A DNA stretch of 64,000 nt from Anaerococcus sp. Marseille-Q7828 (GTDB lineage Bacteria; Bacillota; Clostridia; Tissierellales; Peptoniphilaceae). Location of the stretch: assembly GCF_949769285.1 (NCBI RefSeq), contig NZ_OX458331.1, forward strand, positions 1,550,001 through 1,614,000, written 5' to 3'. This document shows positions 40,311 through 50,164 of this stretch, one piece after another. Every line of letters starts with the position of its first letter. The stretch's first letter is position 1. Made by a program: the position numbers and the translations under genes. The notes under the pieces were generated by a model. The model saw nothing but the letters and a program-made list of their open reading frames with translations. It was not told the origin of the DNA and ran no database searches.

Positions 40311-42053
40311 ATGAAAGCTAATAAATATTTTTTTCTAATACTTGTCCTTCCAATAATGTTAGTAAATAAAACATCTTATGCTAGTAAAGAAGAGTCTTCT
40401 AACGCTACAATTAGCTCTATTAATGAAGATAGCAATCAAATTCTTTCTTCTGACGAATCTTTAGATACTAATCTTAAAGAAAGAGAAAGTCTTGAAAGTT
40501 ATATAGAAGAAATTAAAAATAGCACAGATTATATTAATTCTTCTAAGGAAATAAAAATATTATATGATAATGCCATAGAGTTTAGTAGCAGAGCTTTGGA
40601 TAAAGACAGCATAGATTGGATAAGTTTTTCTTATGATAATCTAAAAAAAGATATAGAAATAATAGAAAAGCTTGCTAATGAAGATTATCTAGAGAAAGAA
40701 AATATCAATCAGAATTCTATTTTTTTTAATAATCCTTCATATAAAATTGCTTATTTAAAGCTAGATGACGATAAAAGAGAAGTCCTGGACAGTTATAAAA
40801 AGGATGGAGATGACCAAGAAGCTTTATCGATTTTTGCTTTATCAGACTCAGATGAAATCCAGGCATTAGTACTATATAGCGACTGGATGTATCCTTTTAT
40901 GGATGATGAAGATAGTGACGGAATGATTTCTGATTCAAAAATCCTTATAGATGCCTTAGAAGAAGATAAGGCTTTAATTGAAACTTTCAAAAAAACTAAA
41001 TTTGACGATAGAGATGAATTAATAAGGGACATAATAAATAATCGTGAAGATGATGCAAATGAATTAGATTTAAATAACAATCTAGAAAACACGGATGAGA
41101 CCAATACTATTGATGAAGATCAAAATGATGATGGAAGCCTTATTGAGGATTTAAATGATAGTGTTTATGATCAAGACTCCGATACTTCTCAAAGTCCTGA
41201 TAGAGAAAGATTAGATTCTGATAAAATAAGCAAATACAAATATCAGTCTATGTTTTATATAAAAAATAGGACCCGAAAGTATTATGAAGATCTAAGTGAT
41301 AAGCAAAGAGACGAATTAGATTCTATGGATACTGATAATAATGGGGTTTTGAGTATAGAAGAGCTAGAAGCATCTCCATATTACACTCTCCCTATTGCAA
41401 AGGAAATAGATTGGCTATATCCTTTCATGTACGATAGAAATGAAGATGGTGTTATTGATGAATCTGATAGAAATAAAATTTTCCCAGCAAATGAAACAGA
41501 TTCAAAGGAACCACAAATAATTAGTACAAATGACAAAGAATTTGCTGGAAAAGATAATAATCAAACAAAACCATATAACTCAATATTCTATCTAACGGAA
41601 AAAACAAGGGCTGCATATGAAAACTTGCCTGAGGATAAAAAACAAATTCTTGATCAAATCAATACTGATGGAAAGTATCCTCTAACATTAGAAGAAGTCG
41701 AGGCTTCAGGCCTATTCCAAATACCTGTAAAATCAAGTGATTGGATTTATCCATTTATGATTGACAAGAATGGAAATGGAGAAGTTGGAGAAAGCTATGA
41801 TTATTTCAAAAATTCAGAATATACTCAAAGCTCAAATCCGAGTACCAAAAGTGTAGATAATAGTGCATATGCTAGTTCTTATCAGCCTCTTACGTATACT
41901 TATCCTACAAGTTCATCAAACAATAGGATTTCCCATACTAATGTAAAAACTGGTATTAAAGGACTGGGATCTATAGTAATAATTTTAATAATTGCAAGTA
42001 TAGGCTATTACTTAATTAAGAAAAATGGTAAAGAAAATAATAAACTACACTAA
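40311..42053 (+). CDS. surface-anchored protein with repeated EF-hand-like modules
   Basis: 580 aa. A signal peptide (1-24) leads into an acidic, Ser/Asp-rich stalk. Three related modules of about 75 aa (near 140-210, 316-392, 420-492) each contain a D-x-D-x-[DN]-G loop (DEDSDGMIS, DTDNNGVLSIEEL, DRNEDGVIDES, DKNGNGEVGES) and a DW-x-YPFM motif, consistent with calcium binding. The C-terminus is NVKTG, a hydrophobic helix (about 551-570) and KKNGK, the layout of a sortase signal with an unusual motif in place of LPxTG. Ligand unknown; adhesion is a guess. Confidence 0.75.
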   Translation: MKANKYFFLILVLPIMLVNKTSYASKEESSNATISSINEDSNQILSSDESLDTNLKERESLESYIEEIKNSTDYINSSKEIKILYDNAIEFSSRALDKDSIDWISFSYDNLKKDIEIIEKLANEDYLEKENINQNSIFFNNPSYKIAYLKLDDDKREVLDSYKKDGDDQEALSIFALSDSDEIQALVLYSDWMYPFMDDEDSDGMISDSKILIDALEEDKALIETFKKTKFDDRDELIRDIINNREDDANELDLNNNLENTDETNTIDEDQNDDGSLIEDLNDSVYDQDSDTSQSPDRERLDSDKISKYKYQSMFYIKNRTRKYYEDLSDKQRDELDSMDTDNNGVLSIEELEASPYYTLPIAKEIDWLYPFMYDRNEDGVIDESDRNKIFPANETDSKEPQIISTNDKEFAGKDNNQTKPYNSIFYLTEKTRAAYENLPEDKKQILDQINTDGKYPLTLEEVEASGLFQIPVKSSDWIYPFMIDKNGNGEVGESYDYFKNSEYTQSSNPSTKSVDNSAYASSYQPLTYTYPTSSSNNRISHTNVKTGIKGLGSIVIILIIASIGYYLIKKNGKENNKLH

Positions 42054-42116
42054 ATATTATAAAACTTTTAATTTAGTTTCTGAGGGAAATTGATAAACAT
42101 CTTGTTATTTGAAATG

Positions 42117-42175
42117 AAAAATGGAGCTTAATCCTAGACAAACAAAATGCCTGGGATCAAGCTCCATTTGTTTTG
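42117..42175. terminator. bidirectional terminator between convergent genes
   Basis: ATGGAGCTT (42121-42129) pairs with AAGCTCCAT (42159-42167), with an inner ATCC/GGAT stem, and is T-rich on the plus side and A-rich on the other. Confidence 0.85.
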
Positions 42176-42199
42176 TTAATACAAATTCATTGTTTTTTA

Positions 42200-42829
42200 T
42201 TATATATCAGATTCCCCTACATCTTCTAAGTAATCATCCAGCTGATCATGCCAAATTTTCCTATCTTCGTCATCAATCTCCCTTATAACTCGACATGGAT
42301 TTCCAGCTGCAATTACATTGCTTGGTATATCTTTTACTACAACAGATCCTGACCCAATTACTGTATTATACCCGATAGTAACCCCTGGATTAATAACGAC
42401 ATTTCCACAAATCCAAACATTATCTCCTATTGTTACAGGCCAGGCGTATTCTAAATCTTTATTACGAACATCCTTATCGATTGGATGGCCGGCAGTATAT
42501 ATGCTAACATGAGGAGCAAGAAATACATTATCTCCAAAAGTTACGTAGTTCTCATCTAATATAGTCAAATCAGTATTAGCAAAAAAGTTTTTACCAAAAG
42601 ATATTTTATCCCCATGGTCAAAGTATACTGGTGGTATGAGGACCATATCATCGGGGGCTACTTTGAAACATTTTTTCAATTCTTCAAAAGCAGCCTTATC
42701 ATGCCAATATTCTGACTCATTAAATTTCTTTTGGGCAATATGGACCTTCTCAAAAGTATTAACCCCTACACTATAAGGATGATAAAGTTTGCCTGCAATC
42801 ATCCTATCCCACTCTTTTTTATTAACCAT
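42200..42829 (-). CDS. maltose/galactoside O-acetyltransferase-type hexapeptide enzyme
   Basis: 209 aa. The left-handed beta helix has NVWICGNVVINPGVTIGYNTVIGSGSVV (about 142-169), with FFANTDLTILDE and the catalytic-His region SIYTAGHP (about 109-116). AGNPCRVIREI ends the core as in LacA/Maa enzymes, which acetylate sugars using acetyl-CoA. Intact; a stub of a paralogue lies at 33759. Confidence 0.9.
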   Translation of the reverse strand: MVNKKEWDRMIAGKLYHPYSVGVNTFEKVHIAQKKFNESEYWHDKAAFEELKKCFKVAPDDMVLIPPVYFDHGDKISFGKNFFANTDLTILDENYVTFGDNVFLAPHVSIYTAGHPIDKDVRNKDLEYAWPVTIGDNVWICGNVVINPGVTIGYNTVIGSGSVVVKDIPSNVIAAGNPCRVIREIDDEDRKIWHDQLDDYLEDVGESDI

Positions 42830-43087
42830 TATCTATCCCCCAATTTTATTATTTGTCTAATATTTATATCCTAATCTTTATTGTACACTAAAGCAAAAAA
42901 TGAGCATATAGGGACATTTTACAACGATATATAATTGTAAATATATTTTTTATTTGATATGATTTATATATAATACTCGTATTGTAAAATAGAAATTTTT
43001 GCGTAGTTTATAAATTGTTGTCGATTGTGATATTGGTCTAATTATTGTAAAAATTATCGTAATAAATTATTAGTAAAAGAGGAAATG

Positions 43088-44266
43088 ATGAATAAATTTA
43101 TATGTAAAAAAATAAGTCTTGCACTATGTTTTGCCCTTAGTCTGTCAGCTTGTTCAAAAGAAACAAAAGAAAATTCTACAAAGCCTGCTGAGCAAACAAA
43201 AATAGAAACTACTAGTGAAAAAGAAGATAAATACATAAATGAAAGTAATGAAAATGATAAAAACATTAATGAAACTAGTGATGTTGAAGAAAAAGAAGCC
43301 CTATCTGAAAACAATATAAGACTATCTAGTTTATATAATAAAGTTTTGGACAATATAGACACATATACTTTTTTAGAAGAGAGTGATCAAATATATACCG
43401 AATATTCATACGCTTTGGTAAATATGAATGACTCTGACCTTCCACAACTACTTGTAGCTCAAAAAGTCGAGCAGGGTTTGGATTATATTAAGGTTTTCTA
43501 TTCAAATGATGATTTTACTAAAGAACTTACTAGCGATGAAGTTTTACCCCTTGGTGTGGCAAGTGCAGGAGGATTTAGAGGTGCGCTAGTGCAAAATGAA
43601 AACCTAGATGGCTTGGCATACATTACATTTGTATCTGGAACTGGAGCAGCTGCTAAAGAAGAAGTTACAGTATCCTTAGAAAAAGATAAGCTTACAATCG
43701 AAAGAAACATTGCCTGGGAAGGACTTATAAATGAACTCCCTGATTCGAATTCATCCGAGATAGAATTCATAGACATAAATGATAGAAAGAAACTTGATGA
43801 CTTAGCTTCTATAAAAGATGGTGAGTTTAAAGAAACTATGGCTAAGAGAATAGATGAACTTAAAAAGCTAGAAGAAGCTGAAAGTGTCGAGGAAAATTCA
43901 ACTATAAACGAGCAAGTCCAAAAAGAAATCGACCAAGGAAAAATGGTTGTTAGTGGAACTGTTAAAATATTTACCCATGATGAGATGGTTTCATACCAAA
44001 ATCAAAATCCTCAAATATTCCCCGATATGGGAGAAATTTATGTAATTCTACTTCTAGATGACTATGCAGATATTAATGTGCAATTAGCCGCAGATCCAGA
44101 TTATATGACTAGAAGTGTTAATATGATTAAACTTCCAGATGATATGGCAGATTATGCCGGTCAGAGAATTACAATCAGCTTCACTCCTGATGATGGCTAT
44201 TGGCAATCTGATGCAAGTCTTCCTGTAGGTGCTCCAAGAATGAATAAAGTTAATGTATTAGAATAA
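43088..44266 (+). CDS. secreted lipoprotein, unknown function
   Basis: 392 aa from the second ATG (43088), spaced 4 bases from AGAGGA; 43085 is too close. A type II signal peptide ends in the lipobox LSAC, so the Cys is lipidated. A Lys/Glu/Asn-rich linker (about 22-75) precedes a folded region with YSYALVNMNDSDLPQLLVAQ, and GFRGALVQNE and a C-terminal beta-rich domain near 275-390 (FTHDEMVSYQNQNP, PDYMTRS). I do not recognise the family. Confidence 0.75.
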   Translation: MNKFICKKISLALCFALSLSACSKETKENSTKPAEQTKIETTSEKEDKYINESNENDKNINETSDVEEKEALSENNIRLSSLYNKVLDNIDTYTFLEESDQIYTEYSYALVNMNDSDLPQLLVAQKVEQGLDYIKVFYSNDDFTKELTSDEVLPLGVASAGGFRGALVQNENLDGLAYITFVSGTGAAAKEEVTVSLEKDKLTIERNIAWEGLINELPDSNSSEIEFIDINDRKKLDDLASIKDGEFKETMAKRIDELKKLEEAESVEENSTINEQVQKEIDQGKMVVSGTVKIFTHDEMVSYQNQNPQIFPDMGEIYVILLLDDYADINVQLAADPDYMTRSVNMIKLPDDMADYAGQRITISFTPDDGYWQSDASLPVGAPRMNKVNVLE

Positions 44267-44340
44267 TATATTTTTCTTATTTATATTATGAAATTTATTA
44301 ATAAGTCGAATGTATATTATATACTTAGGCCAACAAAACA

Positions 44341-44375
44341 AAGGCAAGATAGGCTATAATTAGTCTTCTTGCCTT
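44341..44375 (-). terminator. terminator of the small membrane-protein gene
   Basis: AAGGCAAGA (44341-44349) and TCTTGCCTT (44367-44375) form a perfect 9-bp stem; the minus strand continues TTTGTTTTG. Confidence 0.7.
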
Positions 44376-44392
44376 AAATAATTCCCTGCATT

Positions 44393-44650
44393 TTAGAAAA
44401 ATGTAAAGACAATAGTCATGCCCAATACAACTGAAATTATTGTCACTATTAATGCCACAATAAAGAATATTGGTTTTGAAAAATTATATTTATTTGTCAA
44501 AATAGATAAAATAAGCCCACCTATTGGCGCATATACTATGCCAAAGAAAGCAAGTATGAGCATCAAATCATCATAATATTTAGACAAAAAATACAATATG
44601 ATGAGCGATATGAAATAAACAAAAAACGAGTACTTTATGAATTTTAACAT
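44393..44650 (-). CDS. small three-helix membrane protein
   Basis: 85 aa with three hydrophobic segments (about 4-24, 29-49, 60-84). The short loops leave little room for a catalytic site. Family not recognised. It has its own terminator. Confidence 0.55.
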   Translation of the reverse strand: MLKFIKYSFFVYFISLIILYFLSKYYDDLMLILAFFGIVYAPIGGLILSILTNKYNFSKPIFFIVALIVTIISVVLGMTIVFTFF

Positions 44651-44728
44651 TTTTATTTCCTTGATATTTAAAATAATTTAAAAACTAAGCAACATTTACA
44701 TATTAGTTATGGCTAAAATTAATCACAG

Positions 44729-45767
44729 TTAATGTTCATGGTGGTCTTTTAAGAAATTTTCTATAGCTGCATCTGATTCGATTTTAGCTTTTTGATTCGC
44801 ATCCAAAGTTCCACCAGTATTAATTCTCATATTATCTAAGTTTAGGATACCATTACCTGCAAATATATGTCCAGCATCCTTGTATGATAAAAGCTTTTCA
44901 TCAGGCAATTTACTTTTAATTTGATTTGCCATGCTTAAACTATCCCACAACTGATCTTCTTTTCCTGCAATCAACAAAATATTTGCCTTAATATCTTTAT
45001 TGGAATCAACTTGCTAGCACTGTTTGAGTCAGTTTCTACGGCACTTGAATAAGTTTCTTTATAAGAAATAGGTGCTTTGACAAATGAAGATAAAACAATG
45101 TTCTTAAAGAAAGCTAAAAATGATCCATTTTTTATATCTATATAAGGAAGTTCTTCATCTTCATATGTCCATGAAGAACCATAATCATTGAAGTCTAGTC
45201 CAGCAAAATTATAACTTGATGGTGCAATCAAAACCAAGTTTGAAATTTCAGAATATTTGCTAGCTAGATTTAGAGCATACTCCGCACCTTTTGATGCAGC
45301 GATAACACTTATTGGACCTTGGTCATTCTTATTTTCATTTAAGTAATTCAAAATATCATCAAATTGTTCAAGAGGAATTCTTACTAAAGTATCTTGTTGA
45401 TTTTTCATGCCATACATAAATACGGCAAATGTCTCAAAACCTTTTTGAGCTAATTCTTGTGCACTTTCAAAATTAGGGCTTCCCTCAGAACCACCAAAAC
45501 AAAGTACCACACACTTATACAGCTTTTTGTTAGGGGGGTTAAATGAAAGCCTTGAAATCTATTTTCATCAACATATTTAACATCTACACCATCTATATCA
45601 GTTGGATATAAGTTTATATTTGTTAAATCATTATAGTATTCAGCTGTGGTTGAATACTCAGAATCATTGTATTTTGAATCATTATATATTCTACTTGGAA
45701 AAACGACAGCAAATATAGTAGAAGCTATTAAGAGAATTTTTTTCAAAATCTTAGTAGTTTTTTTCAT
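44729..45767 (-). pseudogene. exported alpha/beta hydrolase (BAAT/acyl-CoA thioesterase-like), two frameshifts
   Basis: The start at 45767 (AGAGGG upstream) gives a signal peptide, MKKTTKILKKILLIASTIFA. The frame breaks in a run of six C near 45526; a seventh C restores GFHLTPPNKKLYKCVVLCFG and GGSEGSP. It breaks again near 45,000, where one base would join SASK to VDSNKDIKANILLIAG. The parts carry a Ser nucleophile (AASKGAE), an Asp (GKEDQLWDS) and a His (AGHIFAG), matching the BAAT C-terminal hydrolase family. Two single-base lesions make it a pseudogene as written. Confidence 0.8.
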
Positions 45768-45984
45768 TTCTTGGCCCTCTTTATTATAAAATATTACCCA
45801 AAAAACAACCGTTAAATTATCATATAGGTACTTTAAAAGCCTAATGGTATGAAAAAATATATTTTTTATATAATTCAACTAATGAATTTCCATAGATTTG
45901 CCCTGAAATTAAATCCAAAAGTATTGCATTAACATTTGAATAATGAGCTTTATTTTGACCTACTACAAATTTTACTTCTAAAGA

Positions 45985-46030
45985 TAAAATTAAACGGAAT
46001 GTCCTCTATTGATTACAGATTACATTCCGC
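45985..46030 (-). terminator. terminator downstream of ferredoxin
   Basis: CGGAATGT (45995-46002) pairs with ACATTCCG (46022-46029); minus-strand RNA ends UUUAAUUUUAU, about 70 bases past the stop at 46101. Confidence 0.65.
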
Positions 46031-46100
46031 CTAAAATAATTTTATATATTCCGTTTTACAGGTTCAGCCCATGAACTGCTATGCCTGATATTCTGAATAA

Positions 46101-46292
46101 TTAATCATCTACTTCTTCTATTGCACCAACTGGGCAGCCTTCCTTTGCTTCCGCTGCTGCTTGTTCATATTCTTCAGCTACTTTTTCATCTATAGCTACA
46201 GCCACGCCTTCGTCAGTCATTGAAAATACCTCTGGGCATGTCGCCTCACACATTCCACAACCTATACAATCTTCATTTACTCTATATTTCAT
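46101..46292 (-). CDS. single-cluster 4Fe-4S ferredoxin
   Basis: 63 aa. CIGCGMCEATCPEVF (10-24) plus CPVGAIEE (about 53-60) supply four Cys for one [4Fe-4S] cluster, the Thermotoga/Clostridial short ferredoxin type. It is a cytoplasmic electron carrier. Neighbouring RIC and flavodiiron genes suggest, but do not prove, that it donates electrons in oxidative or nitrosative defence. Confidence 0.92.
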   Translation of the reverse strand: MKYRVNEDCIGCGMCEATCPEVFSMTDEGVAVAIDEKVAEEYEQAAAEAKEGCPVGAIEEVDD

Positions 46293-46427
46293 AATTATAA
46301 ACCTTTCTTTCTATTCTACTTATAGTAAAGTGCCATTTTGAACTTATTTATAGCTTCTAATAAATCTAGGTTTCCTTTTGCAAAATGCAAATTCCACCTG
46401 CAAGAATTAAATGATCTTACTCTCATA

Positions 46428-46574
46428 TCAAATCATATCCTCCCCTTCCAAGGCGAAGATAATTGCTCGTCCTAGTTTGCCATGTTCCAAAAGCTCCGTT
46501 CCCTCATCAAAATTTATATGACCAAGTTCCATATACAATGGGACCAGTAATCTATACTGTATAAGCCCATCTTT
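46428..46574 (-). pseudogene. unassigned C-terminal coding remnant
   Basis: 48 codons without a start (KDGLIQYRLLVPLYMELG, then GTELLEHGKLGRAIIFALE) end in TGA at 46428. The codon pattern is protein-like and a TAA closes it upstream. The family is uncertain. It occupies most of the 46,293-46,605 gap. Confidence 0.45.
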
Positions 46575-46605
46575 TTAATTATATTGATATTTATTTTATT
46601 TAGGA

Positions 46606-47301
46606 TTATTCACCAAATCCTCTATACTTTTCAAACATGATGGAATTTTCCTTAAAAATATGAACAAATACATCTTTTACTAGTTTTTCTAATAATTCAA
46701 AGGTGTATTTGTAAGTATTGCATGCATCCTCTGGAGCAGTGAACCAATCTGTCAAATCTATCATTTCTTTGATAATATTTCCTGCTTTTTCATGGTCAGA
46801 TTCTAATTCTTCAACCTTTTTTATAGTCTCTAGACTTGGATTTTTATTTTCTAGCATAAGTGGGAAGGTAATTTCTTCCTCTTTTACAAAATGCTCTTCC
46901 AAATCTTTTTTTAAGTCAGCAAATAACGAGTGAAGTCTCATTAGTTCTTGACCATGTCTACTATAGTGGACAGAAAGAATTTTATTTAATAGAGGGTCTA
47001 TTTCAAATAATAAATCTCTTTCTTTTTTGTGGTGGTCTATAATTAAAGAGTCTACCATCTCTTCAATACTTAAAGTTTTAAAATCTTCTAAATCCATTCC
47101 TTCTTTTTTAGAATTATCGAAATCCATATTATTTTCGATACTCTTTAGGAGATTATTTGAATCCAACTTTTTTTCTTGGGCCACTTCTTCAATAGTCTTG
47201 TGTCCATTACAGCAAAAGTCGATTTTTTCTTGATTGAAAAACCCCATCATACTACTATCTATCTTTACTATATCTTCTATCTTGGTTTTTGTATTTATCA
47301 T
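46606..47301 (-). CDS. scdA: RIC family iron-sulfur cluster repair protein (ScdA/YtfE)
   Basis: 231 aa. The N-terminal ScdA_N domain (1-60) includes FFNQEKIDFCCNG. The hemerythrin-like domain (about 85-225) has the diiron histidines (DHHKKERDLLF, HYSRHGQEL, HFVKEEEITFP, ESDHEKAG). RIC proteins rebuild Fe-S centres after NO or peroxide damage. A CRP/FNR-type box lies about 41 bases before the predicted start of transcription. The FNR gene is directly upstream. Confidence 0.93.
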   Translation of the reverse strand: MINTKTKIEDIVKIDSSMMGFFNQEKIDFCCNGHKTIEEVAQEKKLDSNNLLKSIENNMDFDNSKKEGMDLEDFKTLSIEEMVDSLIIDHHKKERDLLFEIDPLLNKILSVHYSRHGQELMRLHSLFADLKKDLEEHFVKEEEITFPLMLENKNPSLETIKKVEELESDHEKAGNIIKEMIDLTDWFTAPEDACNTYKYTFELLEKLVKDVFVHIFKENSIMFEKYRGFGE

Positions 47302-47324
47302 ATTAGCCTCCTATTCTTTGCCTA

Positions 47325-47372
47325 ATATTATTTTAAGTCATAGAAGGAGATATTTCCGTGTCCTATATCACA
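47325..47372 (-). promoter_or_regulatory. RIC promoter with CRP/FNR-type box
   Basis: Minus strand TGTGATATAGGACACG (47372-47357) has a CRP/FNR-family half-site and a weaker second half, centred about 41.5 bases from the start implied by the -10 TAAAAT (47330-47335). This is the class II activator position. The same spacing is kept at the decayed paralogue. Confidence 0.6.
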
Positions 47373-47374
47373 AA

Positions 47375-48061
47375 TTACAAGTTTGTCAGTTTATTTAGAT
47401 CAGAAAGTTTTTTTATTCTAATATTTTTATAGGATTGATTTTCGATATAGCCTTCCTCTTCAAGCTCAGATAGCTTTCTTGAAACTGTTTCCCTAGTCAT
47501 ATTTAATGATGATGCTATATTTTCTTGGCTGAGCTCAATTATATCATTTTTAGTTAGTCTGGCCCTATAAGCCAAAAAGGCTGCAAGTCGTAAGTAAGAA
47601 TCTTTTATTGAAAGGATTTCTAACATCATTTCAGTTTCATAGACCCTTTGGCTCAATGACTTTATCATTTTTAATGAAAAATCATGGTCTTTAACTAATA
47701 TATTTCTAAGAGTAGCCTTATCAATTTGACAAATACCTGTTTTTTCAATTGCTTCTCCATTGACCTGATAAGATTTGTCCAAAAAAATTGAATCCTCTCC
47801 AATTATATCCCCTTGGACATAGATTTTTCTAATACTCTCCCTGCCATTTTCATCATAGGTGGAAGTTTTGATCTTTCCATATCTAAGAATTGTTATCTTA
47901 TCTATAGGATCTCCAAAAGAAAATACACTTTCACCCTTATGATAATCCTTGTGATCAGCAGCAAGATAGATACTTTTTGATTCATCAACTCCTAGTCCTT
48001 TAAAAAGATTAATCTTTGATAAGCAATTGCCGCGGGCTTGGCATGCTTTACACATCTGCAT
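47375..48061 (-). CDS. FNR-like 4Fe-4S regulator of the CRP family
   Basis: 228 aa. The N-terminal cysteines C4-x2-C7-x5-C13 and Cys111 reproduce the FNR cluster pattern of E. coli (C20, C23, C29, C122). The cyclic-nucleotide-like beta roll (about 15-130) and a helix-turn-helix with NIASSLNMTRETVSRKL (about 183-199) follow. It should lose its cluster on exposure to O2 or NO and so switch the neighbouring RIC and flavodiiron genes (inference). AGGAGG precedes the start. Confidence 0.9.
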   Translation of the reverse strand: MQMCKACQARGNCLSKINLFKGLGVDESKSIYLAADHKDYHKGESVFSFGDPIDKITILRYGKIKTSTYDENGRESIRKIYVQGDIIGEDSIFLDKSYQVNGEAIEKTGICQIDKATLRNILVKDHDFSLKMIKSLSQRVYETEMMLEILSIKDSYLRLAAFLAYRARLTKNDIIELSQENIASSLNMTRETVSRKLSELEEEGYIENQSYKNIRIKKLSDLNKLTNL

Positions 48062-48166
48062 GACTTCCTCCTAATATAATAATGCATCATTTTTATGATA
48101 GGCTGGTAATATCCTAATAAAATTTAATATAGTTATAACTAAGTCTTAAAAATATTACTTGTTACA

Positions 48167-49378
48167 TTATTCTTTTTTCTCAATAAAAGACGCTTCAAGC
48201 AAAGATTTAGAAAATTTTTCTGTTTCTTTCAAAAATTCATCATCTGGCATCCATAAAGCTTTTATTTCATCATCAATAATTTGGAATCCTGCTTTTTTAA
48301 GCTCTTCTTTCAATACCTTATTTCCTTCACCAGACCAACCGTATGATCCAAAAACACCGGCCACTTTATCTTTGAATTTAAGTTCTTGAAGAAAATGTAG
48401 CCAGCCAGACATAGTAGTAATAGCTGATCTACCAACTGTTGGCGAACCAACAGCTATTGCTCTTGACTTAAATACTTCTGTCATAATATCATTTCTATCC
48501 ATTTCAGCTACCGATAAAACTTTTGTTCTGGTAGTTGGTGAAATTTCTCTAATATCATCTGCAATTTTGTGGGCTATTTTTTTAGTAGCTCCCCACATTG
48601 AATCATAGATAACTGTTACTTGATCTTCCTTATAGTTATCGGCCCATTCAGCATATTTCTGTACTATCTCTAGAGCATTTTCTCTCCAGATGCTTCCATG
48701 ACTAGTAGCTATAATATCTATAGGGAGGTTCATTGCAACTATCTCTTCTATTTTCTTTTTAGCAAAAGATGAAAAAGGTGTCAAAATATTAGCATAATAT
48801 TTCATAGCTTCATTCCAAAGAATATTAGGATCTGCTTTATCATTAAATAATTCACTCAAGGCATAGTGTTGGCCAAATGCATCATTAGAAAATAATATAT
48901 TATCGCCTGTCATATATGTTGCCATTGAGTCAGGCCAATGAAGCATGGTCATTTCTACAAAAACTAGTTGCTTGCCATTGCCTATATCCACAGAATCACC
49001 AGTCTTAACTACCCTATAGTCCCATTCTGGATGGTGATACTGGCCAATTAGAGATTTCTTTCCATTGGCTGTACAATAAATCGGTTTGTTTGGAATTTCT
49101 TCCATGATTTCTACAAGTGATCCAGAATGGTCTGGTTCTCCGTGATTAATTACAATATAATCAATTTCCTTTAGGTCAATTTCTGTTTTAAGATTTTTAA
49201 CAAATTCTTCTTTATGAGGTGTCCATACTGTATCAATCAATACAGTTTTTTCTTCTTGTATTAGGTATGCATTTTGACTAGATCCATTGTGGACAGAATA
49301 TTCTGATCCATGAAATTCTTTTAGTTCCCAATCGATCTTTCCAACCCAATATACATTATTTTTTATTTGTTTTTTCAT
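48167..49378 (-). CDS. flavodiiron protein (O2/NO reductase)
   Basis: 403 aa, no rubredoxin extension (class A). Diiron ligands are HGEPDH (79-84), His147, Asp166 and a later His in TSHGSIWRE. The flavodoxin domain starts VIYDSMWGATKKIA (about 255-268). It reduces O2 to water or NO to N2O with electrons from a rubredoxin or ferredoxin-like donor; the ferredoxin at 46101 is a candidate. Its ATG shares a base with the stop of the decayed RIC copy (TAATG) and relies on a ribosome site inside it. Confidence 0.93.
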   Translation of the reverse strand: MKKQIKNNVYWVGKIDWELKEFHGSEYSVHNGSSQNAYLIQEEKTVLIDTVWTPHKEEFVKNLKTEIDLKEIDYIVINHGEPDHSGSLVEIMEEIPNKPIYCTANGKKSLIGQYHHPEWDYRVVKTGDSVDIGNGKQLVFVEMTMLHWPDSMATYMTGDNILFSNDAFGQHYALSELFNDKADPNILWNEAMKYYANILTPFSSFAKKKIEEIVAMNLPIDIIATSHGSIWRENALEIVQKYAEWADNYKEDQVTVIYDSMWGATKKIAHKIADDIREISPTTRTKVLSVAEMDRNDIMTEVFKSRAIAVGSPTVGRSAITTMSGWLHFLQELKFKDKVAGVFGSYGWSGEGNKVLKEELKKAGFQIIDDEIKALWMPDDEFLKETEKFSKSLLEASFIEKKE

Positions 49379-50080
49379 TATTCTCCTCCATTATTTCTAT
49401 ATTTTTCAAACATTATAGAGTTTTCTCTAAAAATATGCACAAAAACGTCTTTTACTAATTCTTCTAACAAATCAAAAGTATGGATATATGTTCTACAGAA
49501 ATCTTTCGGTGCTTTAAACCAATCTGTCAACTAAATCATTTCTTTGATCAAATCCCCTGCCTTTTCATTGTCAGCTTCTAAAGCTTCAACTCCCTTAATT
49601 AATTCCTTACTAGGATACTCATTTGCAAGCATCAGCGGGAAAGTAATTTTTTCCTCTTTAATAAAGTGTTCTTCCAATTCTTTCTTGAGAGAAGCAAAAA
49701 GTGAGTGGAGCTTAATCAGGTCTCCTCCATGATGTTCAAAATGAACAGATAAGATTCTATTTAATAAAGGATCTATTTCAAATAGTAAATTCCTTTCTTT
49801 TTTATGATTATCAATTAAGATAGAATCTATCATCTCTCATAATATAAGTTCGCTAAAATCATCTAAGTCTATAATTTCTTTTGCTTTGGAATTACTAATA
49901 TCTATACTATCTTGAATTTCTCTAAAAAGGATAATAGGATCTATATTTTTTTCTTTTGCAACATCTGCAACAGTCATATATCCATAGCAACAAAAATCTA
50001 TCTTCTCCTTATTAAAAAAAAACAATCATATTGGTATCCATATTAACTAGTTCTTCTATCTTAGTATGAATACCTATCAT
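49378..50080 (-). pseudogene. second RIC copy, decayed
   Basis: ATG at 50080 opens a RIC frame aligned throughout with the intact copy at 46606 (KEKIDFCC, HKKERNLLFEIDPLL, HFIKEEKITFP). It is broken by a frameshift in a poly-T run near 50,015, a TGA near 49,836 (where the intact copy has IEEM) and a TAG near 49,531. The last codons and the flavodiiron ribosome site are retained. Three lesions argue for real decay. Confidence 0.88.
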
Positions 50081-50107
50081 TTAATCCTCCTTTATTTATC
50101 TAATTAT

Positions 50108-50150
50108 ATTATAAAGGAAGATTTTACAATTTTCTGTGTTGTATATCACA
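50108..50150 (-). promoter_or_regulatory. promoter of the decayed RIC copy with palindromic CRP/FNR box
   Basis: TGTGATATACAACACA (50150-50135) is centred 41.5 bases from the start expected for TATAAT (50108-50113), the same position and nearly the same sequence as at 47357. It may still drive the flavodiiron gene. Confidence 0.65.
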
Positions 50151-50164
50151 CTTTTGTATATTGG

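Noticed and set aside
46428-46574. Alcohol-dehydrogenase C-terminus
   Set aside because: Only a vague GR.I.F similarity; no diagnostic motif, so it is left unassigned.
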